NCBI GenBank assembly: GCA_965224275.1
Contig: CBDCYR010000011.1
Location: 434,001-498,000 of the forward strand
DNA length: 64,000 nucleotides
Source of the DNA: CAUZWH01 sp965224275
GTDB lineage: Bacteria > Pseudomonadota > Alphaproteobacteria > SHVV01
Direction of reading: 5' to 3'
Made by a program: the position numbers and the translations under genes. Positions 17,042 through 25,641 of the stretch are shown here, piece after piece. The notes below the pieces were generated by a model that saw only the letters and a list, made by a program, of their open reading frames with translations, was not told where the DNA came from and searched no databases. Position 1 is the first letter of the stretch; every line of letters begins with the position of its first letter.

Positions 17042-18142
17042 ATGGCCGAGCCCTATGAGCGGTTGATATCCGCAGATTCTCACATCTTTGAAGACGTCTA
17101 CCTCTGGGAGAACACGCTCGGCGACAAGTATGGCGATCACATTCCTCACCATGTGCCCGAGTTCAACGGTAAAAAGGGCAACTATTACTACACCGGCCGC
17201 CACCATATTTTGCTGGGTGACGTCGATAAGGAATACCGCGGCAAAGACGCCTTGACGCGGGCCGGCTATGAGCCCGAACCGCGCGTCGAATTCCAAAAAC
17301 AGGCCAACGTCGACGCCGAAGTATTGTACCCGACGCTGGCGATGGTGCTGATGCAAAGCCAGCACTTCAAAGCGCTAACCGCTGTCGCCGAGGTCTACAA
17401 CGACTGGCTCCACGAGTATAGCTCCTACGATCCCAACCGTCTGCTAGGACTTGCGATCCTGCCGGTGGTCGATGTCGACTGGGCCATCAAAGAGCTCGAT
17501 CGCTGCATCAAGAATGGCTTTCGCGGGATCATCATCAACGCCCGCGCATCGATCGGAAGTCCGCCCTATCACGATGCTGTCTACGATCCGTTCTGGGCCC
17601 GGGTGGCGGAATCCAACATCACATTGACGCTCCACCCGCTCAACGGTTGGATTCCCGACGCCTTTCACCCGCAAAACCCGGGCGATGAGTTCGAGGGACC
17701 GCGACTGCTGATCGAAACCTTCAACGAGATCCAGGGCACGCTCGCCAACGACTTCATTTTCGGCGGGGTTTTTGACCGCCACCCCAACCTCAAAGTCGTT
17801 TGCAGCGAATTCGAGATGTCGTGGCTCAAGCACTTCATGTGGCGCATCGATCGCCTCCAGGAGGTCTATGGCTCGCGGGTTAACATGGCGAAGCTCGAGA
17901 TGAAGGCGAGCGAATACGTTCTCGATCGCACCTGGCACGGTTGGATCGACGACGCGTTAGGCACCGAAGTCGTCGACTATCTGGGCGCCGATCGTGTGAT
18001 GTGGGGATCCGATTTCCCGCACATTCGGTCGATGAGCGTCAACGCGCAAAGCGACACCGCAAAGATGCTGAGTGCCTTGCCGCCGGAGGCGCAAACCAAG
18101 ATCGTCGCGGGCAACGCGGCCAAAATCTACAACATCAATTGA
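17042..18142 (+). CDS. Amidohydrolase family protein (amidohydro_2/ACMSD-like), first copy
   Basis: A 366-residue TIM-barrel metal-dependent hydrolase or decarboxylase of the amidohydrolase-2 family. The N-terminal metal motif is ISADSHIFED (Asp-X-His), the middle barrel has LTLHPLNGWIPDAFHP, and the C-terminal end has VMWGSDFPHIRS with the conserved Asp. The ATG follows a perfect AAAGGAGG site. A paralog lies at 19488-20591, with a Liv-type binding protein between them. Relatives include decarboxylases and hydrolases of aromatic acids. The family is secure; the substrate is not. Confidence 0.87.
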   Translation: MAEPYERLISADSHIFEDVYLWENTLGDKYGDHIPHHVPEFNGKKGNYYYTGRHHILLGDVDKEYRGKDALTRAGYEPEPRVEFQKQANVDAEVLYPTLAMVLMQSQHFKALTAVAEVYNDWLHEYSSYDPNRLLGLAILPVVDVDWAIKELDRCIKNGFRGIIINARASIGSPPYHDAVYDPFWARVAESNITLTLHPLNGWIPDAFHPQNPGDEFEGPRLLIETFNEIQGTLANDFIFGGVFDRHPNLKVVCSEFEMSWLKHFMWRIDRLQEVYGSRVNMAKLEMKASEYVLDRTWHGWIDDALGTEVVDYLGADRVMWGSDFPHIRSMSVNAQSDTAKMLSALPPEAQTKIVAGNAAKIYNIN

Positions 18143-18265
18143 GTTTACCGAGTGCCGGCCGGCCGCCCAATCAAGACCGGCCATTGTAAAGCGTACGGGT
18201 AACCATGCCCGGCAGGGGCAACGCGGCACACCGTCGCGATGACCAAAATAATTGGGAGGAAATTG

Positions 18266-19336
18266 ATGAAACGATTAGTTGCACTTGCCGCCGTGACGGC
18301 GGTCGCGTCGGTATTGGCACTGACGCTATCGAGCGCCGCAAATGCCGATCACAAGATCCGCATCCCCCTCGCATCGGCCTTTACCGGTCCCTATGTCGAT
18401 TTCGGCGAACGCCTGTTCAACCAGGGTGCGGTGCCGGCGTCCAACGAGATCAACGCGGCCGGCGGCATCAATGGCCACATACTCGAGTTCTACAAGATGG
18501 ATGTCCGCTTTCCCGACACCCAGGCGTTCCTGTCCGACCTTCGGCGCGAATGCGCCAAGCCGGAAGTGCCGATGATTTTCGGCATCGGCGCTACCAAGAC
18601 CACGATAGCGGCCATGGAAATTCTGAAGAAATGCAAAATCCCGGCGTTCAATCCGACCTCGGGCGGCGCTTGGCCGTTTCCTGATTTTGGCGGCTGGCTC
18701 TATCGCTATCTGCCAACCCCGGAAAAGACGCTGCCTGTGATGTTCGACATCTACATGCCGAAGTTTGCCGTCAAGACGGCATCGCTCTCGCACACCAACG
18801 ACGACGACTTCGCCGTGAACAACATCAAAGTTGTGCGCAAGGAGCTGGCCAAACATGGCGTCAAAATCGTGACGGACCAGACCATCAAGACCAAAGAAAC
18901 CAACTTCCAATCCCAGGTCGCATCGGCTCGTCGTGCCAATGCGGACGTGGTGGTGTTATTGCACCAGCCGGGAGATGCCGGGACGATGCTGCGCCAGATG
19001 CGTGACCGCGGAGTCAAAGGTCAGGTTCTGATGGACATCACGATCGGCGGTGTTGATTTCTGGAAACTGTCGGAAGGGGCTGGGGTCGGTTCGATCGGTT
19101 ATGCCCTTTATGCAGCCGACGATCCGCGGCCGATGGTGCAGAATTGGATCAAGAAATGGCGCAAGATGACCGGCAAGACCGGCACACCCGATAACTTTGT
19201 CACGTCGTATTACGATTCGATCCACGTTCTCGCAGATATCCTGCGATCGGTGAAAGACATCACTAGTCGCGAACAGATCCGCGATGCATTCCTGAAGATC
19301 AAGAACCGCGAAACCATCAGCGGCACGATCAGTTGA
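18266..19336 (+). CDS. Liv-type ABC transporter substrate-binding protein, premature TGA stop
   Basis: A periplasmic binding protein of the branched-chain amino acid/aromatic acid class (356 residues as annotated). ATG 18266 has GGGAGG 10 bases upstream and starts a signal peptide (VALAAVTAVASVLALTLSS, then AANA). The mature part begins HKIRIPLASAFTGPYVDFGE. The frame stops at TGA 19334-19336 after SGTIS, but the same frame continues for 27 more codons, ending PILVKMHENGVLKYWTP at TAG 19418-19420, a normal end for this family. A hairpin lies 9 bases after that second stop. The TGA therefore looks like a nonsense mutation that removes about 28 residues. Transporter partners are not adjacent. 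Confidence 0.85.
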   Translation: MKRLVALAAVTAVASVLALTLSSAANADHKIRIPLASAFTGPYVDFGERLFNQGAVPASNEINAAGGINGHILEFYKMDVRFPDTQAFLSDLRRECAKPEVPMIFGIGATKTTIAAMEILKKCKIPAFNPTSGGAWPFPDFGGWLYRYLPTPEKTLPVMFDIYMPKFAVKTASLSHTNDDDFAVNNIKVVRKELAKHGVKIVTDQTIKTKETNFQSQVASARRANADVVVLLHQPGDAGTMLRQMRDRGVKGQVLMDITIGGVDFWKLSEGAGVGSIGYALYAADDPRPMVQNWIKKWRKMTGKTGTPDNFVTSYYDSIHVLADILRSVKDITSREQIRDAFLKIKNRETISGTIS

Positions 19337-19429
19337 GAAGAGGTCGGCGAAGTCACACGGACCAAACCGATTCTGGTGAAAATGCACGAAAACGGCGTCC
19401 TCAAATACTGGACTCCGTAGTTCTTCGCG

Positions 19430-19458
19430 ACCGTGGCTCCCACCGTGGGAGCCACGGT
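19430..19458. terminator. Perfect 14-bp stem hairpin after the binding-protein gene
   Basis: ACCGTGGCTCCCAC at 19430-19443 and its exact complement at 19445-19458 leave a one-base centre. It starts 9 bases after the restored stop codon at 19420 and 29 bases before the next start at 19488. Such hairpins often protect or attenuate transcripts behind highly expressed binding-protein genes. There is no T-run, so it is not a classic terminator. Confidence 0.55.
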
Positions 19459-19487
19459 TCGCGTGGGAAACTAAAAGGCACGGCATC

Positions 19488-20591
19488 ATGAGTCAGACCT
19501 ACGACACGATGATCTCGGCCGATTCTCACATCATCGAGCAGCCGGATATGTGGGAGAAGCCGCTCGCCGCCAAATACGGCGACGACGTGCCGCACTGTTT
19601 TACCGAGTTCAATGGCGAAACGGGCAGCTTCTGGTACTCCGGGCGCCAGGTCTTGAGGCTCGGCGGCGCCGATTCCGAGCACGGACATAACGACATGATG
19701 CGCCGCGCCGGATTTGAGCCCGAGCCGCGCGTCGAATTTCAGAAACAGGCAAAAGTCGAGGCGGAAGTGCTGTACCCGACCTTCATGATGGTCGTGATGC
19801 AGGCGAAGAATTATGAGGCCCTCAAGGCGAGTTCGGAGGTCTATAACGACTGGCTGCGGGAATATTTCTCCTACGATGCAGAGCGTCTGTGGGGCGTTGC
19901 CGCAATCCCGCCGGTCGACATCGACTGGGCTATCAAAGAGCTCGAGCGCAGTGCCAAGAACGGATTTCGCTCGGTAATCGTCAACTGCCGCAATCCGCTC
20001 GATATGCCGCGTTACCGCGACCCGGTCTACGATCCGTTCTGGGCTCGTGCGGCCGAGATGGGAATGCCGATTACCCTGCACCCGCTAACCGGCCAGATCC
20101 TCGATCCCTTCCATCCCGAGACCAAGGAGGAAGAGGGCGAGGCGGCGCTGTGGGCCATCGACCAATTCAACGAGATCCAAGGTACGCTCGCCGCGGACTT
20201 TATTTTTGGCGGCATTCTCGATCGCCACCCGGCGCTCAAGATCATATGCAGTGAATTCGAAATATCGTGGTTGCGCTATTTCTCCTGGCGGCTCGACCAG
20301 CTCCAAGCCGGACTATCTGCGAGAATGCCGATCATGAAGGTCAAGTTGCCCAAAGCCAGCGATTACCTGCGTCGAAACACCTGGCACGGTTGGATTGACG
20401 ATGGCTGGGGTGCTGACGCCATCGACGTAGTCACGGCTGATCGCGTGATGTGGGGGTCGGATTTCCCACACGTACGCTCGGTTGCGCTCGATACGCAGAG
20501 TGAAGTCGGGCAGATGCTTACGGATTTACCAGTTGCCGACCAAAACAAGATTGTTGCCGAGAATGTTGCCGAGGTTTATCGGTTGAACTAA
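19488..20591 (+). CDS. Amidohydrolase family protein (amidohydro_2/ACMSD-like), second copy
   Basis: A 367-residue paralog of the protein at 17042-18142, sharing ISADSHIIEQPDMWE, EPRVEFQKQAKVEAEVLYP, NEIQGTLAADFIFGG and VMWGSDFPHVRS. The same Asp-X-His and terminal Asp metal ligands are present. AAAAGG precedes the ATG. Two such paralogs either side of a solute-binding protein, followed by another amidohydrolase and a dioxygenase, suggest stepwise breakdown of one imported compound or of a pair of analogues. The reaction is inferred only at family level. Confidence 0.87.
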   Translation: MSQTYDTMISADSHIIEQPDMWEKPLAAKYGDDVPHCFTEFNGETGSFWYSGRQVLRLGGADSEHGHNDMMRRAGFEPEPRVEFQKQAKVEAEVLYPTFMMVVMQAKNYEALKASSEVYNDWLREYFSYDAERLWGVAAIPPVDIDWAIKELERSAKNGFRSVIVNCRNPLDMPRYRDPVYDPFWARAAEMGMPITLHPLTGQILDPFHPETKEEEGEAALWAIDQFNEIQGTLAADFIFGGILDRHPALKIICSEFEISWLRYFSWRLDQLQAGLSARMPIMKVKLPKASDYLRRNTWHGWIDDGWGADAIDVVTADRVMWGSDFPHVRSVALDTQSEVGQMLTDLPVADQNKIVAENVAEVYRLN

Positions 20592-20629
20592 CCCGCGCCC
20601 CAAGCGAGGCGCGTTCGAAGGAGACTGCA

Positions 20630-22039
20630 ATGGCCACTCATTATCGCTGCGGACGGTTTTTCAACGGCTTGGAAGACGAGGCGCGTCTCCACCACACGCT
20701 GGTCGTCGATGGCGACAAAATCAGCTATGCCGGTCCGACCGACAGTGCACCTAAACCTGGCAACAAGGACGACGTCGTCGACTATTCCGATAACTTCGTC
20801 ATGCCCGGCTTGAGCGATGCGCACACCCATTGTTCTTTCGGCGCGCAACAGCAGCTCGAAGAAATCGACATGTACGCGGCGGTGGAATTCAGGGCGTTGC
20901 GAGCGGTCATCAACGCCCAGCGGACGTTGCAATCCGGTCATACCGCGCTGATCGATCCCGGCTGTACCGGTCGTGTCATGGTCTCGGTTCGCGATGCCAT
21001 CAACGCCGGGCTATTCAAGGGCCCGCGGATCACCTGTTCGGGGCCTTTCGTCAGCACCTACCAGGGCTACACCGCGTTCTATCCAACCTGGTTCAAGAAT
21101 TCGACAGCGGTCGTCGAGGTCGTCCACGATCTCGACAGCGGCTTCGAGATCATTCGCCGCCAGATCAAAGACGGTGTCGATTTCATCAAGATCGCGATGG
21201 ACGGCAGCGCGATCAAAGATGGTGAACTCGCGTCAACCTGGACCCAGGAAGAAACCACCAAGCTGATCGGTGAGATCCACCGGCTCGGCAAACGCGTGAT
21301 CGCGCATGCCAAGGGGCGGCAGGGCGCGTTGCGGGCGGCTCGTGGCGGCGTCGACGTGATCTATCACTATTCTTGGATGGACAATGAGGTACTCGACGCC
21401 GTGCTTGAAAACGGCACCGTAATTTGCCCCTCGCTCACCATCATCGGCAACCGCTACCGCTTCACCCAGCCTACCGACCCGCATGGTCGCGCCCGTCGCG
21501 GCATCGGCAAGAAGATCGATGATGGCCGCGATGCCGATTGGGACGGTCATGGCCGCCGTCCGGATATGGGCGAGAAAGAGTGGGCCGGTGCCGTCGAGTC
21601 GGCCAAGAAGGCGCGCGACGCCGGCGTTACCATCATGTGCGGTAGCGATTCCGGGTTTGCGGTTAATCCGTGCGGCGAATGGCACGCGCAGGAATTGGTC
21701 AACCTCGTCAAATATATTGGCCTCAGCGAGGCCGAAGCGCTGCGGGCCGCAACCTCGGTGAACGCGTGGTTCCTTACCGGCGGCAGCAATGTTGGCTCGC
21801 TTGAGAAGGGTAAGCTGGCGGATTTCCTGGTAATCGACGGCGATCCGCTGACCAAGATCGAAACCATGCTCGACAAAAAGGCGATCAAGGAGATCTATGT
21901 CGGCGGTGAGCAAGTGAAGTTCGACGTCGAGCCGCCACGCGCCGAACACTACAACTTCTCCTATCGCATGTGGCAGGAGATCTACGACCAAAAGATGGTC
22001 AAAGAACTCGCCGCCGCATCCCAAATCAGGACGATCTAA
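20630..22039 (+). CDS. Metal-dependent amidohydrolase (amidohydro_1; imidazolonepropionase/prolidase-like)
   Basis: A 469-residue enzyme with the full metal-site set of the amidohydrolase superfamily: GLSDAHTHCSFG (His-X-His) near residue 60, FIKIAMDG (a possible carboxylated Lys) near 182, VIAHAKGRQGA near 223, DVIYHYSWMD near 245, and MCGSDSGFAVNP near 345. The C-terminal composite domain (GSLEKGKLADFLVIDGDP) is also present. The family hydrolyses cyclic or linear amides and related bonds. AAGGAGA precedes the ATG, 38 bases after the previous gene, so it is probably co-transcribed with it. Confidence 0.88.
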   Translation: MATHYRCGRFFNGLEDEARLHHTLVVDGDKISYAGPTDSAPKPGNKDDVVDYSDNFVMPGLSDAHTHCSFGAQQQLEEIDMYAAVEFRALRAVINAQRTLQSGHTALIDPGCTGRVMVSVRDAINAGLFKGPRITCSGPFVSTYQGYTAFYPTWFKNSTAVVEVVHDLDSGFEIIRRQIKDGVDFIKIAMDGSAIKDGELASTWTQEETTKLIGEIHRLGKRVIAHAKGRQGALRAARGGVDVIYHYSWMDNEVLDAVLENGTVICPSLTIIGNRYRFTQPTDPHGRARRGIGKKIDDGRDADWDGHGRRPDMGEKEWAGAVESAKKARDAGVTIMCGSDSGFAVNPCGEWHAQELVNLVKYIGLSEAEALRAATSVNAWFLTGGSNVGSLEKGKLADFLVIDGDPLTKIETMLDKKAIKEIYVGGEQVKFDVEPPRAEHYNFSYRMWQEIYDQKMVKELAAASQIRTI

Positions 22040-22054
22040 ACCGCGCTTACGCCC

Positions 22055-22200
22055 CCTCACCCCCGCCCTCTCCCGCGAGGGGAGAGGGAGCTAATCGTGG
22101 GCACCGTTAGGTTCCCTCTCCCCTCGTGGGTTCGAGGGTGGGATCGTGGCGCCAGTGGCGCCGCGTAAGCCCGCCCGAAGTGGGGTAGGGTGAGGGGGGG
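22055..22200. repeat. GC-rich inverted-repeat unit (dispersed hairpin family)
   Basis: One unit of the hairpin family: CCCCTCACCCCCGCCCTCTC, then a short hairpin CCGCGAGGGGAGAGGG, then CTCCCTCTCCCCTCGTGGG and a right arm GGGGTAGGGTGAGGGGG. An insert of the GGCGCCAGTGGCGCCGCG type, also seen at 13.23 kb, lies inside it. It occupies the gap between the amidohydrolase and the TauD-like gene. Confidence 0.75.
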
Positions 22201-22223
22201 CAAAAAAGAGAACGGAGCCGGAC

Positions 22224-23243
22224 GTGACGCCTGAATTCCACCGGCCCACGGGAAGGTCTGTCTGGTACGGCAAAGACGTCACCCGTACGCAAGATTGGAT
22301 CGTCCACCTGCCCGCTGAAACGCTCGTGGAAATCGACGACTGCGTCCAAAGACTACGTGCTCACAGCAAGCCGCTGGAAGATATTGGCGAGCGGGATTTT
22401 CCGTTCACGTCGCTCAGCGAACAGATCGAGTCTTTCAGGCAAGAGCTGGCGCAGGGTCGCGGGTTCATCAATCTGCGCGGGATACCGGCGGGGCAATACA
22501 GCGACGATGAGCTCGGCATGATCTTCTGGGGCTTGGGCGGACATTTCGGGTTGCAAATGCCGCAAAGTCATCTCGGCGATAGGCTCGGGACGGTGATGGA
22601 CCTCACCGACGAGGAACCGGATCACCGCCTGCGCCGCGGTTATCATTCGGCCGGCGAGCAGTTCGTGCACACCGATGCCTGCGATATCGTCGGCATGATC
22701 AGCATTCGAACGGCCAAGAAGGGCGGCGCCAGCCGCCTCGCCAGCGCCAACGCGGTGCACAATGCCATGCTCGACATGTGCCCCGAACTCCTCAACGTCC
22801 TGTACGAGGGTCTGGTGTGCCGCATGCCGGATTCCGACGCGGCTGCGATGGGCATCGCGCCGCTGGCTCCCCATCGGATCCCGGCCTTCACCTTGGCCGA
22901 TGGCTGGTTTAACACGCATTACCTGCGCAGCTATGTCGAGCGTGCCGTCATTGCCGGGGATAGCCGGTTGACCGCGCGCGAACAGGCAGCGATCGAGGTA
23001 TTCCGGGCGATCAGCAACCACCCTGATTTCATGATCGAATACATACTGGAACCGGGTGACATCCAGATATTCAACAACCGTACGGTCCTGCACGGTCGCG
23101 CGCATTTTGAAGATCACCCTGAAAAAGAGCGCCGCCGCCACCTGAAACGGCTGTGGCTCTCAGTCGAGAACTGGCCCGAACTCCCCGATGTCCAGCGCCG
23201 GCTCTACGGCGGCAACTTCTGGAACTGGCGCGAGATCGCCTGA
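22224..23243 (+). CDS. TauD/TfdA family Fe(II)/2-oxoglutarate-dependent dioxygenase
   Basis: A 339-residue protein starting at GTG 22224, with CGGAG a few bases upstream. The iron-binding HTD motif is in GEQFVHTDACDIVGM near residue 150, and the distal His is in NNRTVLHGRAHFED near 290, followed by an Arg-rich RRRHLKRLWL stretch that would bind 2-oxoglutarate. The family oxidises sulfonates, phenoxyacids and many other substrates. It ends the catabolic cluster that begins at 17042. A hairpin repeat separates it from the upstream gene, so it may have its own promoter. Confidence 0.85.
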   Translation: MTPEFHRPTGRSVWYGKDVTRTQDWIVHLPAETLVEIDDCVQRLRAHSKPLEDIGERDFPFTSLSEQIESFRQELAQGRGFINLRGIPAGQYSDDELGMIFWGLGGHFGLQMPQSHLGDRLGTVMDLTDEEPDHRLRRGYHSAGEQFVHTDACDIVGMISIRTAKKGGASRLASANAVHNAMLDMCPELLNVLYEGLVCRMPDSDAAAMGIAPLAPHRIPAFTLADGWFNTHYLRSYVERAVIAGDSRLTAREQAAIEVFRAISNHPDFMIEYILEPGDIQIFNNRTVLHGRAHFEDHPEKERRRHLKRLWLSVENWPELPDVQRRLYGGNFWNWREIA

Positions 23244-23278
23244 GACGCACCTGAGATTGCGCGTGCATTCGCGTCCCC

Positions 23279-23402
23279 GCCAACGGGAAATGCATTCTCA
23301 TTTTTGCCCCTCACCCTACCCCTCTCCCACAAGGGGAGAGGGAACCGAACGGTGCCCTCGATTAGCTCCCTCGCCCTTGGGGGAGAGGGCGGGGGTGACG
23401 CG
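23279..23402. repeat. GC-rich inverted-repeat unit, left copy flanking the integrase/IS5 block
   Basis: This unit begins CGCCAACGGGAAATGCATT and continues through the standard hairpin arms with GAACCGAACGGTGCCCTCGA between them. A nearly identical copy is at 25019-25142. The pair brackets the truncated integrase and the decayed IS5-family element. Confidence 0.8.
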
Positions 23403-23464
23403 GGAGGGGTGTGAGGTTGGTGGCGGGTTTGGTCTCCTGATGGAAGGGTTTCGAGGGGGGACGC

Positions 23465-24116
23465 ATGATCGAAGACATGACGGTGCGCAATCTGTCGCCG
23501 GCCACGCAGCGATCCTACCTTCATGCGGTGGCCAAGTTCAGCCGCTATTTTAGCCGTTCGCCGGATCGCTTGGATATCGAGGATGTCCGTGCCTTCCAAG
23601 TTTTCTTGGTGTCGCAGAAGATATCCTGGCCGGCGCTCAATCAGACGGTTTGCGCGCTCCGGTTCTTCTACGGGGTCACGCTGAACCGGCCCGAGATACC
23701 GGAGCGGATCGCCTATGCCCGAGAGCCCCGGAAACTGCCGGTGATCCTGAGCGCGGACGAGGTTGTGCGCTTTCTCGAGGCGGTGCCGTCCTTGAAGACG
23801 CGCACCGCACTGACGACGGCCTATGCGGCGGGCCTTCGCGCCTCGGAGGCGGTGAGCCTCAAGGTGGCGGATATCGACAGCAGCCGGATGCTGATCCAAG
23901 TGCGCCACGGCAAGGGAGCGAAGGACCGGACCGTCATGCTGTCGCCGCAGTTGCTGGCGATCCTGCGCATCTACTGGCGTCTGGCCCGGCCGCGAGAGTG
24001 GCTGTTTCCCGGCCGCGACGAGAGCAAGCCGATCGACGTGCAGGTCCTGCACGCGGCCTGCCGCTCGGCAACCAAGGCGGCGGGGCTGGCCAAGCGCGAT
24101 AAGGCGACATTCATTA
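23465..24116 (+). pseudogene. Tyrosine-recombinase integrase (IS91-associated type), 3' truncated
   Basis: The N-terminal SAM-like core-binding domain (NLSPATQRSYLHAVAKFSRY) and the start of the catalytic domain (AYAAGLRASEAVSLKVADID, with the first catalytic Arg, and HGKGAKDRTVMLSP) are clear. The HxxR box and the Tyr nucleophile are absent: the frame enters an IS5-family element at 24117 after RDKATF. The missing end is not found on the other side of that element, so a deletion accompanied or followed the insertion. The protein resembles the integrase that accompanies IS91-family transposases. Inactive. Confidence 0.85.
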
Positions 24117-24965
24117 GGTCATGTACTCATAAAAGGGATTCACAAGACACCTTGGATATGATTCAAACTTCCAACATTGGCATTGGGAATTCTGACATGG
24201 GTGGACGTTATGACCTTACCGATTTCGAGTGGTCGGTGATTGAACCTCTTCTTCCGAACAAGCCGCGGGGTGTTGCGCGGGTTAACGACCGTCGGGTGCT
24301 GAATGGCATCCTCTGGGTGTTGCGCTCCGGCGCGCCGTGGCGTGATCTGCCGGAACGCTACGGCCCCTACACCACCTGCTACAACCGGTTTGTTCGCTGG
24401 CGCAAAGCCGGGGTTTGGGACCGGATCATGGACGCCGTCGTCCGAGGCTTATGACGGCGACATCCAGATGATCGACAGTTCCGTGGTGCGCGTTCATCAG
24501 CATGCCGCCAACGTAAAAAAAACGACCGAGTTCATTGTATGGGCCGCTCGCGAGGAGGGCTGACCACAAAGCTCCACGCCCTCACCGATGCCCGAGGCCT
24601 GCCCATCAAGCTCGTCCTCACCCCTGGCCAAACCCATGACGCCAAAGGTGCGGAGATGCTGTTGACCAACCTCACCCCCGGTGGCATCACTCTCGGCGAC
24701 AAGGCTTACGACACCGACTGGATCAGGAAGACCATCGAGATCCAGGGCGCAACGCCGAACATCCCCGACAAGGTTAACCGAAAAGCATCGTCACGCTTTC
24801 TCCAAAGCTCTGTACAGAGAGCGTAATCACGTCGAGCGCTTTTTCAACAAGATCAAGCACTTCCGGCGCATCGCAACCCGCTTCGAAAAGCACGCATCAA
24901 ACTTCCTCGCCATGATAAAACTAGCGGCAATCCGTATCTGGTTACGCGCTAATGAGTCCATGACC
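24117..24965 (+). mobile_element. IS5-family insertion sequence (IS427-like), decayed
   Basis: The ends are inverted repeats GGTCATGTACTCATAA (24117) and the complement of GGTCATGGACTCATTA (ending 24965), with TA on both outer sides (24115-24116 and 24966-24967), fitting the short TA-type target of IS427-like elements. At 849 bp its length is normal for the group. The transposase inside is broken in several places. It is unrelated in sequence to the IS5-family copy at 51021-51954. Confidence 0.82.
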
Positions 24966-24968
24966 TAG
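24197..24968 (+). pseudogene. IS5-family transposase, multiple frameshifts
   Basis: Fragments in successive frames read as one transposase: YDLTDFEWSVIEPLLPNKPR and SGAPWRDLPERYGPYTTCYN (24197-24450), then DIQMIDSSVVRVHQHAAN with the first Asp (about 24460-24540), then MGRSRGGLTTKLHALTD and LGDKAYDTDWIR with the second Asp (24539-24800), and finally YRERNHVERFFNKIKHFRRI with the Glu (about 24815-24968). One programmed frameshift is normal in this group, but at least two further breaks occur here. Not functional. Confidence 0.85.
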
Positions 24969-25018
24969 TGCAGTGGGGACGCGGGCTTACGCGGCGCACC
25001 GGGTACTATCCGCGATCA

Positions 25019-25142
25019 CGCCAACGGGAAATGCATTTTTTGCCCCTCACCCTACCCTCTCCCACAAGGGGAGAGGGAACCGAACGGTGCCCTCGATTAG
25101 CTCCCTCTCCCCTTGTGGGAGAGGGCGGGGGTGAGGGGAGAG
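25019..25142. repeat. GC-rich inverted-repeat unit, right copy flanking the integrase/IS5 block
   Basis: Near-identical to 23279-23402, from CGCCAACGGGAAATGCATT to the right arm AGAGGGCGGGGGTGAGGGG. It differs by a few small indels. Just upstream, GCGGGCTTACGCGGCGCACC at 25001-25020 belongs to the same family's spacer. Confidence 0.8.
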
Positions 25143-25188
25143 AGGTGCGGCGTAAACTCTCTTGATGGCCCGGAGCGAGGCGATGCTT

Positions 25189-25608
25189 CTAGCCCGCCTT
25201 CGGCAACAGCCCGATCTCGCGCATTAGCTCCAGGTGATTGGCCATGTACCAGCGTTCGGCAATCTTGCCGTCGCGCATGCGATGCATGGTGAATGAAATT
25301 GATTCCACCCGTTTGCCGGTCGGCGCCTCGTCGCGCAGTGATCCTTCGTGGGTCGCGTAGCCGGTCGAATAGAAAATAACCAGATCGCCCTCGGCGACCA
25401 TTTCGTCGATCTCGGCATGAAAATCCGGAAACGCCTTGCGTACGCGCGCCATATATTGCTTAAGGCCGTCGCGGTCGGGCGACACGCCCGGCGGCGCGCC
25501 ATGGTTCACGAAATCTTCCGTAAACAAGTCATCGACCAAATCGAAGTTGGCCGGGTTCAGCGCTTCTTCGACGAAGCGCCGGTTGGTCGCCTTATTACTC
25601 TCGCTCAT
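25189..25608 (-). CDS. SnoaL-like ester cyclase/NTF2-fold protein
   Basis: A 139-residue protein of the SnoaL-like polyketide cyclase/NTF2 fold. It has the typical opening NKATNRRFVEEALNPANFDL, the FTEDFVNHGAPPG strand and turn, then FPDFHAEIDEMVAEGDLV and SISFTMHRMRDGKIAERW. Proteins of this type are small cone-shaped enzymes or binding proteins acting on hydrophobic substrates, and the specific role cannot be deduced. GGGGTGAG lies before the ATG. It ends a minus-strand pair behind the AraC gene, with 33 bases between them, so the two may be co-transcribed. Confidence 0.82.
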   Translation of the reverse strand: MSESNKATNRRFVEEALNPANFDLVDDLFTEDFVNHGAPPGVSPDRDGLKQYMARVRKAFPDFHAEIDEMVAEGDLVIFYSTGYATHEGSLRDEAPTGKRVESISFTMHRMRDGKIAERWYMANHLELMREIGLLPKAG

Positions 25609-25641
25609 ATCTCACCCCGCTTATGCATATTGCCGCTTAGC

